64,000 nt of DNA from Paraphysomonas bandaiensis (lineage: Eukaryota; Chrysophyceae), in NCBI GenBank assembly GCA_965644295.1, contig CBFFRP010000298.1:434001-498000 (forward strand), read 5' to 3'. This document shows positions 37,265 to 48,085 of this stretch, piece by piece. Below the pieces are notes generated by a model. The model searched no databases and was not told the origin of the DNA. It saw nothing but the letters and a program-made list of their open reading frames with translations. A program made the position numbers and the translations under genes. Position 1 is the first letter of the stretch; the number at the start of each line of letters is the position of its first letter.

Positions 37265-40200
37265 ATGGGGATCGGCTTGTCTGTGGAACTCCCATATGTG
37301 TTATCTGAGATCAGAGCATGTAAGACACATGAATTTACGGTGTATTATCTCCTATATATGCTAATATATGGGATATCGTGTAGGGCCATGGGATCGTGTT
37401 GAAACTATCATAAATAAGTTTCTAACCGAAGAATATCAGTTTGGACTGAGTTCTGGTGATATTCAGGAGCTCACTGGACTTGATTCGGAGAAATCAGAAG
37501 AGTTAGCGGGATGCTTATCGCGTAACAAACACAGATCGTGAGTGCAGTCGATACATATATATAGAGCACTGACATCTTCTTATAGGGTCAATGGGGTTGT
37601 TGCATTGTGTACCTTAGTAATGATTGCAGACAAACCATCAGCTTCTATAGATGTTCGCAAAAAGCGAGTATTTACGATCATGGACTTCAATGGTTTGGGT
37701 CATATAACAATGGATGAATTGGTACTAGTTGCTTTACGTTATAGTATTGCATAAAAGTAGTTTCACAGGAAATTCTCCTGTTTTGTGTTGCAGTTTCTAG
37801 TGCTTGTATACTCCAACGAAAGTCTGAGATACCAAAGTCACAGCAGATAAGATCCATAGCAGTCAAAGTTGCTGAGCGCATGGGGAAATCCCGAAACTCT
37901 GTCATCACCGCCGAAGAGTTTGTGGAGTGGGCCGAAGATGTGGCGCGAAACTCCCCAGAGTCAACAATATATGATGTGTTTAGATATTTTGTCCCAGACA
38001 AGGCAATAATATCCGATACAAACAGTGATGTGGGTCATATAAATGGGAGTATTAAGCATGAAGAGAGTGTTGATTCAAAAGGTGCTACTGATTCCGCAGG
38101 TGCTGTCGACAAGAAGGATGCTTCTGAAACGAAATCTGTTGATGCGCCGGGTACTGCGGAGGTTGACACTAAGATTGATGTATCTGGCAATGTGGTTGCT
38201 GATATAAAGTCTGCTGATGCAACGAATAATGCTGCTCCTGACAATTCTGCAGTTGACGCCGTCACGAAGGATGCTACTGACGGCTCCTCTGAAACAAAGT
38301 CTGTTGATGCGCCGGGTACTGCGGAGGCTGATACTAAGACTGATGTATCTGACAATGCGGTTGCTGATATAAAGGCTGATGATACAGCAGCAATATCTGC
38401 TGCTGATAATTCCGCAGCTGGTGCCGACACGAAGGATGCTACTGACGGCTCCTCTGAAACAAAGTCTGTTGATGCTCCTGGTGATGCGGATGCTGACACA
38501 AAAGCTGATGTATCTGACAATGCGGTTGCTGATATAAAGGCTGCTGATACAGCAGCAATATCAGCTCTTGAGAATTCCGCAGCTGGTGCCGACGCGAAGG
38601 ATGCTACTGAAACAGAGGCCGAAAGAGGAGAAAAAGGTATCAGTATACGAATTGAAATTCTCACAACTAATTTCAATATAGTTACTGATAAAAAAGAGGT
38701 TGATGAAGATAGTTTGAAGTATCCCGCTTTTACTGATAGTCATATATCCTTAATGCGGCAAAATCTAACTCCAGAGATGTTTGAGAATATGAAACATCGT
38801 CATACAGCCAGTGGAGTAGGCCTCATGGCACACATTCAGAGTGGTGTTAATGTGCCCTCTGCTGAAGTTGGGCTGACCGCAAGTGAAAACGAGAGCTATG
38901 ATACCTTCAAAGAAATATTTGATGCTGTTATTGAAGGTTATCATGGTGTGAGCTTATCAGGAGCTGACAGCGTACACGTATCGAACCAGGATAGCTCTGA
39001 GTTGGAGCGGATGGAAAACATTGATTATAACTACGTTATTTCTAGCCATTTGAGGTCTGTTAGGAATGTGAAGGGTCACCAGTTTCCCACCTCGATAAGT
39101 TCATCTGGCCGTCTGACTCTGGAATCCGCCTTGATGGATTCATTAGTGTCTATGAAGGGGGAGTTTTCTGGCACATATCAGAGTCTGCGAGACCTTGGAG
39201 CAGATGAGAAGCAGAGACTGGTGAACAATGGATTACTACCTTCCGCCCCCGCTGACAACTCACCGTATGGAAGTGCGGGTGTGGGAAGGGATTGGCCTGA
39301 TGGTCGTGGAGTGTTTAGTAATGGATCCAGTGAGTTTGCGGTGTGGATAAATGGAAATGACCACATCAGTGTGATCTGTCAGAACCAAGGGGGCGATATA
39401 TCAGCCGTATTTGAGGATTGGATCGGTGCTACGAATAGCATTGAGAGGTGCATGGTGTCAAGTGGGATGGAATTTGCCATGAGCGACCGCTTAGGCTACT
39501 TGACAACTTGTCCTTCGAATGTGGGGACCGGTTTGCGTGCGAGTATGGTGGTTCGTCTCCCTGCATTGGGGAAAAAGGAGCCTGAGTTACATAAACTTTG
39601 TGCGCAATGCGGCCTGACAGCACGTCGTGTTGATGGATCGGAAGACCACTGGGAACTTGGTAATAAGGCAACATTGGGCAAGACGGAGTTGGAAATTGTT
39701 CAGATGATAGTAGACGGTGTGGCAGTTGCTATTGCTCGAAATAAGGAAATCGAGGAAGATAGTTTGAAGTATCCCGCTTTTACTGATAGTCATATATCCT
39801 TAATGCGGCAAAATCTAACTCCAGAGATGTTTGAGAATATGAAACATCGTCATACAGCCAGTGGAGTAGGCCTCATGGCACACATTCAGAGTGGTGTTGA
39901 TGTGCCCTCTGCTGAAGTTGGGCTGACCGCAAGTGAAAACGAGAGCTATGATACCTTCAAAGAAATATTTGATGCTGTTATTGAAGGTTATCATGGTGTG
40001 AGCTTATCAGGAGCTGACAGCGTACACGTATCGAACCAGGATAGCTCTGAGTTGGAGCGGATGGAAAACATTGATTATAACTACGTTATTTCTAGCCATT
40101 TGAGGTCTGTTAGGAATGTGAAGGGTCACCAGTTTCCCACCTCGATAAGTTCATCTGGCCGTCTGACTCTGGAATCCGCCTTGATGGATTCATTAGTGTC

Positions 40201-42904
40201 TATGAAGGGGGAGTTTTCTGGCACATATCAGAGTCTGCGAGACCTTGGAGCAGATGAGAAGCAGAGACTGGTGAACAATGGATTACTACCTTCCGCCCCC
40301 GCTGACAACTCACCGTATGGAAGTGCGGGTGTGGGAAGGGATTGGCCTGATGGTCGTGGAGTGTTTAGTAATGGATCCAGTGAGTTTGCGGTGTGGATAA
40401 ATGGAAATGACCACATCAGTGTGATCTGTCAGAACCAAGGGGGCGATATATCAGCCGTATTTGAGGATTGGATCGGTGCTACGAATAGCATTGAGAGGTG
40501 CATGGTGTCAAGTGGGATGGAATTTGCCATGAGCGACCGCTTAGGCTACTTGACAACTTGTCCTTCGAATGTGGGGACCGGTTTGCATGCGAGTATGGTG
40601 GTTCGTCTCCCTGCATTGGGGAAAAAGGAGCCTGAGTTACATAAACTTTGTGCGCAATGCGGCCTGACAGCACGTCGTGTTGATGGATCGGAAGACCACT
40701 GGGAACTTGGTAATAAGGCAACATTGGGCAAGACGGAGTTGGAAATTGTTCAGATGATAGTAGACGGTGTGGCAGTTGCTATTGCTCGAAATAAGGAAAT
40801 CGAGGAAGATAGTTTGAAGTATCCCGCTTTTACTGATAGTCATATATCCTTAATGCGGCAAAATCTAACTCCAGAGATGTTTGAGAATATGAAACATCGT
40901 CATACAGCCAGTGGAGTAGGCCTCATGGCACACATTCAGAGTGGTGTTGATGTGCCCTCTGCTGAAGTTGGGCTGACCGCAAGTGAAAACGAGAGCTATG
41001 ATACCTTCAAAGAAATATTTGATGCTGTTATTGAAGGTTATCATGGTGTGAGCTTATCAGGAGCTGACAGCGTACACGTATCGAACCAGGATAGCTCTGA
41101 GTTGGAGCGGATGGAAAACATTGATTATAACTACGTTATTTCTAGCCATTTGAGGTCTGTTAGGAATGTGAAGGGTCACCAGTTTCCCACCTCGATAAGT
41201 TCATCTGGCCGTCTGACTCTGGAATCCGCCTTGATGGATTCATTAGTGTCTATGAAGGGGGAGTTTTCTGGCACATATCAGAGTCTGCGAGACCTTGGAG
41301 CAGATGAGAAGCAGAGACTGGTGAACAATGGATTACTACCTTCCGCCCCCGCTGACAACTCACCGTATGGAAGTGCGGGTGTGGGAAGGGATTGGCCTGA
41401 TGGTCGTGGAGTGTTTAGTAATGGATCCAGTGAGTTTGCGGTGTGGATAAATGGAAATGACCACATCAGTGTGATCTGTCAGAACCAAGGGGGCGATATA
41501 TCAGCCGTATTTGAGGATTGGATCGGTGCTACGAATAGCATTGAGAGGTGCATGGTGTCAAGTGGGATGGAATTTGCCATGAGCGACCGCTTAGGCTACT
41601 TGACAACTTGTCCTTCGAATGTGGGGACCGGTTTGCGTGCGAGTATGGTGGTTCGTCTCCCTGCATTGGGGAAAAAGGAGCCTGAGTTACATAAACTTTG
41701 TGCGCAATGCGGCCTGACAGCACGTCGTGTTGATGGATCGGAAGACCACTGGGAACTTGGTAATAAGGCAACATTGGGCAAGACGGAGTTGGAAATTGTT
41801 CAGATGATAGTAGACGGTGTGGCAGTTGCTATTGCTCGAAATAAGGAAATCGAGGAAGATAGTTTGAAGTATCCCGCTTTTACTGATAGTCATATATCCT
41901 TAATGCGGCAAAATCTAACTCCAGAGATGTTTGAGAATATGAAACATCGTCATACAGCCAGTGGAGTAGGCCTCATGGCACACATTCAGAGTGGTGTTGA
42001 TGTGCCCTCTGCTGAAGTTGGGCTGACCGCAAGTGAAAACGAGAGCTATGATACCTTCAAAGAAATATTTGATGCTGTTATTGAAGGTTATCATGGTGTG
42101 AGCTTATCAGGAGCTGACAGCGTACACGTATCGAACCAGGATAGCTCTGAGTTGGAGCGGATGGAAAACATTGATTATAACTACGTTATTTCTAGCCATT
42201 TGAGGTCTGTTAGGAATGTGAAGGGTCACCAGTTTCCCACCTCGATAAGTTCATCTGGCCGTCTGACTCTGGAATCCGCCTTGATGGATTCATTAGTGTC
42301 TATGAAGGGGGAGTTTTCTGGCACATATCAGAGTCTGCGAGACCTTGGAGCAGATGAGAAGCAGAGACTGGTGAACAATGGATTACTACCTTCCGCCCCC
42401 GCTGACAACTCACCGTATGGAAGTGCGGGTGTGGGAAGGGATTGGCCTGATGGTCGTGGAGTGTTTAGTAATGGATCCAGTGAGTTTGCGGTGTGGATAA
42501 ATGGAAATGACCACATCAGTGTGATCTGTCAGAACCAAGGGGGCGATATATCAGCCGTATTTGAGGATTGGATCGGTGCTACGAATAGCATTGAGAGGTG
42601 CATGGTGTCAAGTGGGATGGAATTTGCCATGAGCGATCGCTTAGGCTACTTGACAACTTGTCCTTCGAATGTGGGGACCGGTTTGCGTGCGAGTATGGTG
42701 GTTCGTCTCCCTGCATTGGGGAAAAAGGAGCCTGAGTTACATAAACTTTGTGCGCAATGCGGCCTGACAGCACGTCGTGTTGATGGATCGGAAGACCACT
42801 GGGAACTTGGTAATAAGGCAACATTGGGCAAGACGGAGTTGGAAATTGTTCAGATGATAATAGACGGTGTGGCAAAAGTAATTACTTTTGAGAAAGATAA
42901 CTAA
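37265..42904 (+). CDS. EF-hand protein with four tandem phosphagen-kinase-like modules, predicted pseudoenzyme, about 1,825 aa
   Basis: Exons 37265-37319, 37384-37537, 37586-37743 and 37794-42904 join without a stop. The protein starts MGIGLSVEL; Gly2 and Ser6 fit an N-myristoylation signal. Residues about 20-230 form an EF-hand region: one convincing calcium loop (DFNGLGHITMDE) and a weak second (KSRNSVITAEEF). An acidic linker follows with repeats such as DAPGTAEADTKTDVSDNAVA. The rest is four 350-residue modules, each covering both domains of creatine/arginine kinase: YDTFKEIFDAVIEGYHG, NYVISSHLRSVRNVKG, GRDWPDGRGVFSNG, LGYLTTCPSNVGTGLRASM, ELEIVQMIVDGV. Against active enzymes, NEEDHLR is NGNDHIS (both acidic residues and the Arg lost), the first Arg of SSRVR is His, and the ATP-loop RGTGG is absent. 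The reactive Cys of CPSN and the Arg of TGLR remain. Catalysis is therefore unlikely. A calcium-responsive scaffold or guanidino/nucleotide-binding role is inference. Confidence 0.87.
38705..42873 (+). repeat. Four tandem 1,050-bp coding repeats, nearly identical
   Basis: Units start at 38705, 39755, 40805 and 41855, with a period of exactly 1,050 bp (350 codons). By eye only a handful of single-base differences are visible: AAT versus GAT near 38869, CGT versus CAT near 40586, GACCGC versus GATCGC near 42637 and ATAGTAG versus ATAATAG near 42859. Such identity over 4 kb points to very recent amplification or continuing homogenisation. The first unit is preceded, and the last followed, by unrelated sequence. 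Confidence 0.97.
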
Positions 42905-44359
42905 GGCTTTTGTTGGTATGAAAGTCGGTCGACATAATAAATGTGGAATATATACATATTCGCGGCAATATATATCCGTAATAGAAGTTAAACAAAGTTT
43001 TCGTGCTATGTATTTTAGGCACTGTTTACTTTACATGAGTTGAAATTGTTTGTAACTAAGTCAGAGCAAAGAAGTACAATATTTATATATAGCTGTTATT
43101 ACGTTTTCGTCGTAAATAAGATTTATAGCTAGTCTTAGTGTTCAATGAAAGATATACTTCGTATTGGTTAGAAGGTAAAGATTAATTATTAAATATAAAA
43201 AACTTCACATGAGGGATTAAGTATAATAGCAAGAATAGCTGTGTGTGTTGGAAATTGCTCATTTTAAGCTAGATCACAGAGAGAATTTGTCGTAAGACTA
43301 GATATATTTATTAATAACGTTTACACGAAGTAGTGATAAACAACACCAACTCATTTTGATCCATGCATAATATCCTACATATGCGAACCTCTCGTTACTG
43401 AACATATCTTGAAAGATCAAACTATTTCAGTTTATCAATATCATCACAGCATTTGTACATCACTATATTTCACTGTATTCTTGTACATTGTCTTCAAGAG
43501 ACATACTGAATATACTAGAATAAGTTCCATATTCTAATAGTGTGCTGCTTGCTTCTTGTACGAAGAAATAGGTATTCCCTGACTAATATTTAGAAAGAAA
43601 AATCAAAATCAAAATTCTGTGAATGGGAAGTGTGCAACATTAATTCATTACAACAAATTTCCATATTTCAATATTCCACAACTAATGTACCTCTACCACA
43701 GAAGAATAGTAGAAGGGAATATTATATACTAATGACAACAACCAACCTTCGGCTCTGTGGAATATGACGATAATTATTCCGAAAAAAGTGCTTTGACTAG
43801 ACTGCAGTGTTGTTGATGGTGTTGATGAGAGTGTCGATATCAATACACCAACAGAACCTGAGAATATGGATGTTGATGAAGCAGGTGGACCTGTCATTGA
43901 AGTAGAGCCAGTCGTTTCAACCTCCATATACGTTGAACAGTTTCTAATCTGTATCTATTATGGTGGGACAGACTATGCAGTGCTACGTCTAGAAGAGGTT
44001 CCAGTTAGATTTTTTGCAGCTTCACCACTGAAGCTATATATATGTTGACCACCACAAGAGTCTGTGATAAGTGTCCCCCTTTGTATCACTAGGTAGTTTT
44101 TACTGCTATATTTAACTACTTCTGTAGAAATTTAACTCTTATAGAAGTTTAAATTAATAATAATAATAGTAATAATAATTTTTTTAAACATAACAATGTA
44201 TCTACTATTCATCAACAGAACCTGGCAAAATCACTTTACCAGGTTTGGGCATCACAGCCACTTATTGCAATTGCGAGGTATTGAAATTCGTATATAAGTG
44301 TGATAGTCGCGAATGTCTTATTATTAGAAATATGCGTTTAAAAGTCAGTGCTTAACTGA
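42905..44359. other. Long AT-rich intergenic region
   Basis: No recognisable gene. A 60-codon frame at 43866-44048 has no motif, and an (ATA)n-like run lies near 44157-44180. Probably non-coding. Confidence 0.5.
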
Positions 44360-44715
44360 TAATATCCTCTACTATATATTTAACGCTACGAAATTGCTTG
44401 TGCGTCACCGTAAGCACCAAGGCGCAACCACTTTTGCTCTGTCATTCACAGCAAATGCAGTGAGCAAGCACAATGTTGATATACCTGAAATCTGCTAACA
44501 ACTTCAGGTGAACAGCCAAGATGTTTGACCTCAGCAGGCAGCACAATACCCCAGACCCCAAATGACCTTGAGGTGGGCACATTTGCGGATGCCTGTTTAT
44601 TCGTCAACGTCCAAAGACATCTACACAAGTGAATCATATTAGTTATTAGTGTCCCTCTTGTGTACCACACAAGCATTTTTAGCTATGAATGGGCAGAAAT
44701 TATCTGCTGAGTATA
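44360..44715 (-). repeat. Dispersed repeat family, copy 1 (reverse orientation)
   Basis: On the minus strand this reads CTGCCCATTCATAGC, then GCTTGTGTGGTACAC, TTGACGAATAAACAGGCATC, TTCAGGTATATCAACATT and AGCAAAAGTGGTTGC before CATTTCGTAGCG-like sequence. The same ordered blocks occur at 51462-51900 and 58813-59110. Divergence between copies is moderate, indicating an older interspersed element. Confidence 0.8.
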
Positions 44716-45099
44716 TATGCTCACACGTTAGTAGCTTCTGATAAATTTCAATTCAGATACTGTTAAGATCTGAAGATTCTATATACTTGCAATTGAGTGC
44801 AGTACTATGTGAGATCACTGAGTGTGTGGTTTGTACACTATAGTAGTAAATTATGGTGTTGAACACATCGAATACAACTTAGGCTCTTTATCATGTAATG
44901 GTTAAAATTTCATCTTATCAATTGAGAATAGCTAACCTTAGCATATAAAGTCAACTTCTACTTTCGAAAAGGCAGTCGTGAAGATTCAATGTGGCAACGA
45001 AGCCGTAACTCGGACGGCAAAGGATCAAACTAAAATATATTTGTACGGTGCGAGACTAGTTCCGAATGACGACGCAGCGCAACGTTTTATTGATGGTAG

Positions 45100-45320
45100 C
45101 AGGCAGCAGAAGCGAGCAAGACTTAACCAGCAAACTCGTTACCGATGAAGCACTTGCATACCACAACCAATAAGGTTGAAAGGTTGTTCAGTAGAGCTAC
45201 GATTGTTATGACGGGCTTGCGCAAGAGCTTGACTCCTCAACATTTAAGAGATAATTATGTTTTTACGCATGAATCGTCGCCTCTGGAATGAAATGACAGT
45301 TGAGGTAGCTATATTGCAGT
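45100..45320 (+). pseudogene. hAT transposase C-terminal fragment (degenerate)
   Basis: A stretch around 45170-45260 reads NKVERLFSRATIVMTGLRKS, then LTPQHLRDNYVF. This is the hAT dimerisation region (typically ERxFSxAG... RxxLxPxxLxxLxFLxxN). One base out of frame it resumes as LRMNRRLWNEM, a typical hAT ending. Stops and the frameshift show it is dead. No terminal repeats could be matched confidently to it. Confidence 0.7.
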
Positions 45321-45724
45321 TAATTGCAATAGTTGAAATTGAGACAGCAAGTAATAATTGCAATTACAATTGACTGCAACCTGTGTCAATTAATTGGTAC
45401 GCAGCCCTGTCTGTTAGATACAGTGCAGTAAATCTACACTCAACAGTTGCATTTCGCCGAAGTCTTTGTCATATCCTACTATATATTGCTCATACTGATG
45501 TCGTGTGTATACATATGCATGATTTCAACAATTACATGCATGCTGCCCTAAATACTACTTTTCGAAGCCTTTATACATATTAAGTTGACACGAAATTTAT
45601 GGCTAACACAGAATACACTATTCGTCAAAGGACTATAATATTGTCAAACCAATAACTACAAATAGGTGGCTACATATATTAAGTACAGATATGAACTCAC
45701 GATTACTTCGGACCTGCCTGCATC

Positions 45725-47641
45725 CTATTCTTCCCATTCAGCACTTGTAGTTAACGAAGCCCTCCTACTGTCGCTCTCAGTACCTGAGTGCCAATCATCC
45801 ATATCCACATCAGTCATCGACACCGAAGTGTTGTCATCCGTATCATCGAAATCATCGAAAGCATAAACACCGCTACCCCTCGAAGCCCCACCAGCTCTTA
45901 ACGATGGACCAAGAGTGTGTGCCTTTGGAGCAGGCGTAGTGTTACCCATCCTACCCACTACTGGTACCGTGCCTACAGACCTGTACGCAGCCGAATGTAC
46001 TGAAGCAGAAGAAGGAGTGCCAATCCCAAGAGTCGGAGAGCTTCGCCGATTACCCCGTGATTTTTGCCCATTGTGATGTGCGGTCACATCATCCGCAAAC
46101 TGAACCTTAGTTGGGGTTTCCTTGGTACTAGTCGTGTCAATTACTTTATCTTCACTCAACTGCTTTCCAAGTGCTAAGAGTTCTCGCTACAGCAATATGC
46201 TAATCAACAATGCATAGACTATATGCGGTGATACAATAACCTTTTTCGACGAGTTCAGTAGCTGGAGTGCTCTAACTAGGCCATCAGTAGCATATTGTGC
46301 TTCGTCATCAACAGCAGCCACGCTGTCGCTTCCGGGTACTCCACTTCTACGCGACTGTGGCGTGATTACTGTAGACTCATCCACAGGTTTCTCTGTTCCA
46401 TCTCCTAGAACAGACGATATCACACCACTCTCGCGAAATTCAGCTATTCCAGCCACAACAGCCGACCATCCACATCTCTCTGCAACGGCACTGCAATCCT
46501 CACCCTCCTATGTATAGAATTAGGTACATCAAGGGCCAAGCGATATCACGCGCACCATACTCAGTGTGGACGGATCTGCCCCGTGAGTCAGCAGACAGGC
46601 AACGGCCTCGAGATGCCCACCTGCGCTTGCGGAGTGTAGGGGTGTCCATCCAATCTGCCATTCAGCTCTAAAACCAAGTTAGAAAGCAGGGATTCGTCGT
46701 ACCGCATTGGAGTCAACAATATTCTCGCGCATCAAAGGAAATAACGTCGTAAGAGTGGACACATGCCCTCCAGCTGCGGCTAAATGCAACGGTGTATCCC
46801 CGTTCTACAATGCTGTTAGTAAGTGACCTTCACAAAGCGTATAGCAACATACCGCTGCACGGATTGTCGAGATATACTTCTCGTTATCCCGCATAATTTG
46901 TATTAAGTATTTGGCTACTTCCTGATTGCCAAACATGCATGCCACATGTAGAGGTGTGCGACCTATCTGTGTGAGTAGTGTCCATACATAAGCATCAGGC
47001 GATACATCTGCTAATGTATGTATACCTTATCTGATGTAAAGATATCGGCTGATAGATCCTTCACGAGCCACTCGCATATGTCTTCATTACCACATTCAGC
47101 AGCTAAATGAAGTGCAGTACTTCCACTCTATTATCCCATTAGATACACTCGTATAACACCACTGTATATATACATACATATACTCTATAGGCTTATGTGT
47201 ACCTTGGTTTGAACGAGGGCATCTGATCCTTGAGCATAGAGGTACTGGGCTGTTGTGAGATGTCCACCCAAGAGTGCATATAGGAAAGGAGTTCGGCCAA
47301 ACTTATTATAACAAAATATATAAGACTATGTATGTATATATGTATGTATGTGTATGTATGTGTATATATAGTAACATACACACAGAGATACATACATACA
47401 CACATGTACATGCGTACATACAGGTACATATACATACATACATATATACGTATCGTTATCATACCATATCACAGGCATTAACATCCTCTTTCTTCAGTTC
47501 ATTCATCAATACATCAATCTTGCCTATTAATGCCAATCTATGAACTTCCTGCATACCAGTCTACAAACGAAGTGAGATATATCATACATACACAAAAAAA
47601 AATAGACTCACTTCATTCATTTCAGAGGAAAAAATTACCAT
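45725..47641 (-). CDS. Ankyrin-repeat protein with Ser-rich C-terminus, multi-exon
   Basis: The first exon (from 47641) encodes MVIFSSEMNE. Successive short exons then carry about one ankyrin repeat each: MQEVHRLALIGKIDVLM, GRTPFLYALLGGHLTTAQYL, GSTALHLAAECGNEDICEWL, GRTPLHVACMFGNQEVAKYL, GDTPLHLAAAGGHVSTLTTL, GWTPLHSASAGGHLEAVACL. A region near EGEDCSAVAERCGWSAVVAG looks like a degenerate last repeat. The C-terminal part is disordered, rich in Ser, Thr, Gly and Asp (DDFDDTDDNTSVSMTDVDMD), and ends at 45725. The repeats predict a protein-binding scaffold. No enzymatic or membrane segment is visible, so no specific role can be given. Confidence 0.85.
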
Positions 47642-48085
47642 GATGTAATTTTAACAAATTAGTGGTAAAATTTGATAATATTCAATAACATATTAATATA
47701 TATATAGATGTGTGTTAGTTAAAGTAATGACTACAATGCATTGCTGCTGTGTATATGTTTGGCAGATGTGTATATAAGCAAACGTCCAATATCTACTGTA
47801 GATATCAATATAAACTAGTAGGTATAAAAAAGCTGAAAAAATACCCTCGACCTCAAAAATTGAGAATTTTTTCACTGAAATTTTTATATGTATAGTACTT
47901 GTATATGAAAACTATCCGTACAGTTTGTAATGTACTCGAGTACAAACTGTCAAGTACAACTGCACTATAGCTACATGTACAGCAGTACATAGTACACATG
48001 TCCACCTCTACCAGTACATTGATACATATAAACATACATACATACATAGTATATGGACATAAGTACACATCATTAAAGTACCAGC
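47642..48085. promoter_or_regulatory. Divergent promoter region of ankyrin and cap-methyltransferase genes
   Basis: Contains an exact TACAGCAGTA at 47978-47987, about 100 bp before the methyltransferase start, and a weaker TTGCTGCTGTG near 47742. AT-rich with no coding frame. Confidence 0.45.

Noticed and set aside
38035-38676. 213-residue minus-strand frame opposite the acidic linker
   Set aside because: It mirrors the low-complexity coding strand and has no motif; the plus strand carries the real gene.
37265-42904. Active arginine or creatine kinase
   Set aside because: Overall fold matches, but the acidic pair, one or more substrate/ATP arginines and the RGTGG loop are missing in every module.
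43866-44048. 60-residue plus-strand frame MDVDEAGGPV
   Set aside because: No motif, no supporting splice structure and no neighbouring exons that extend it.
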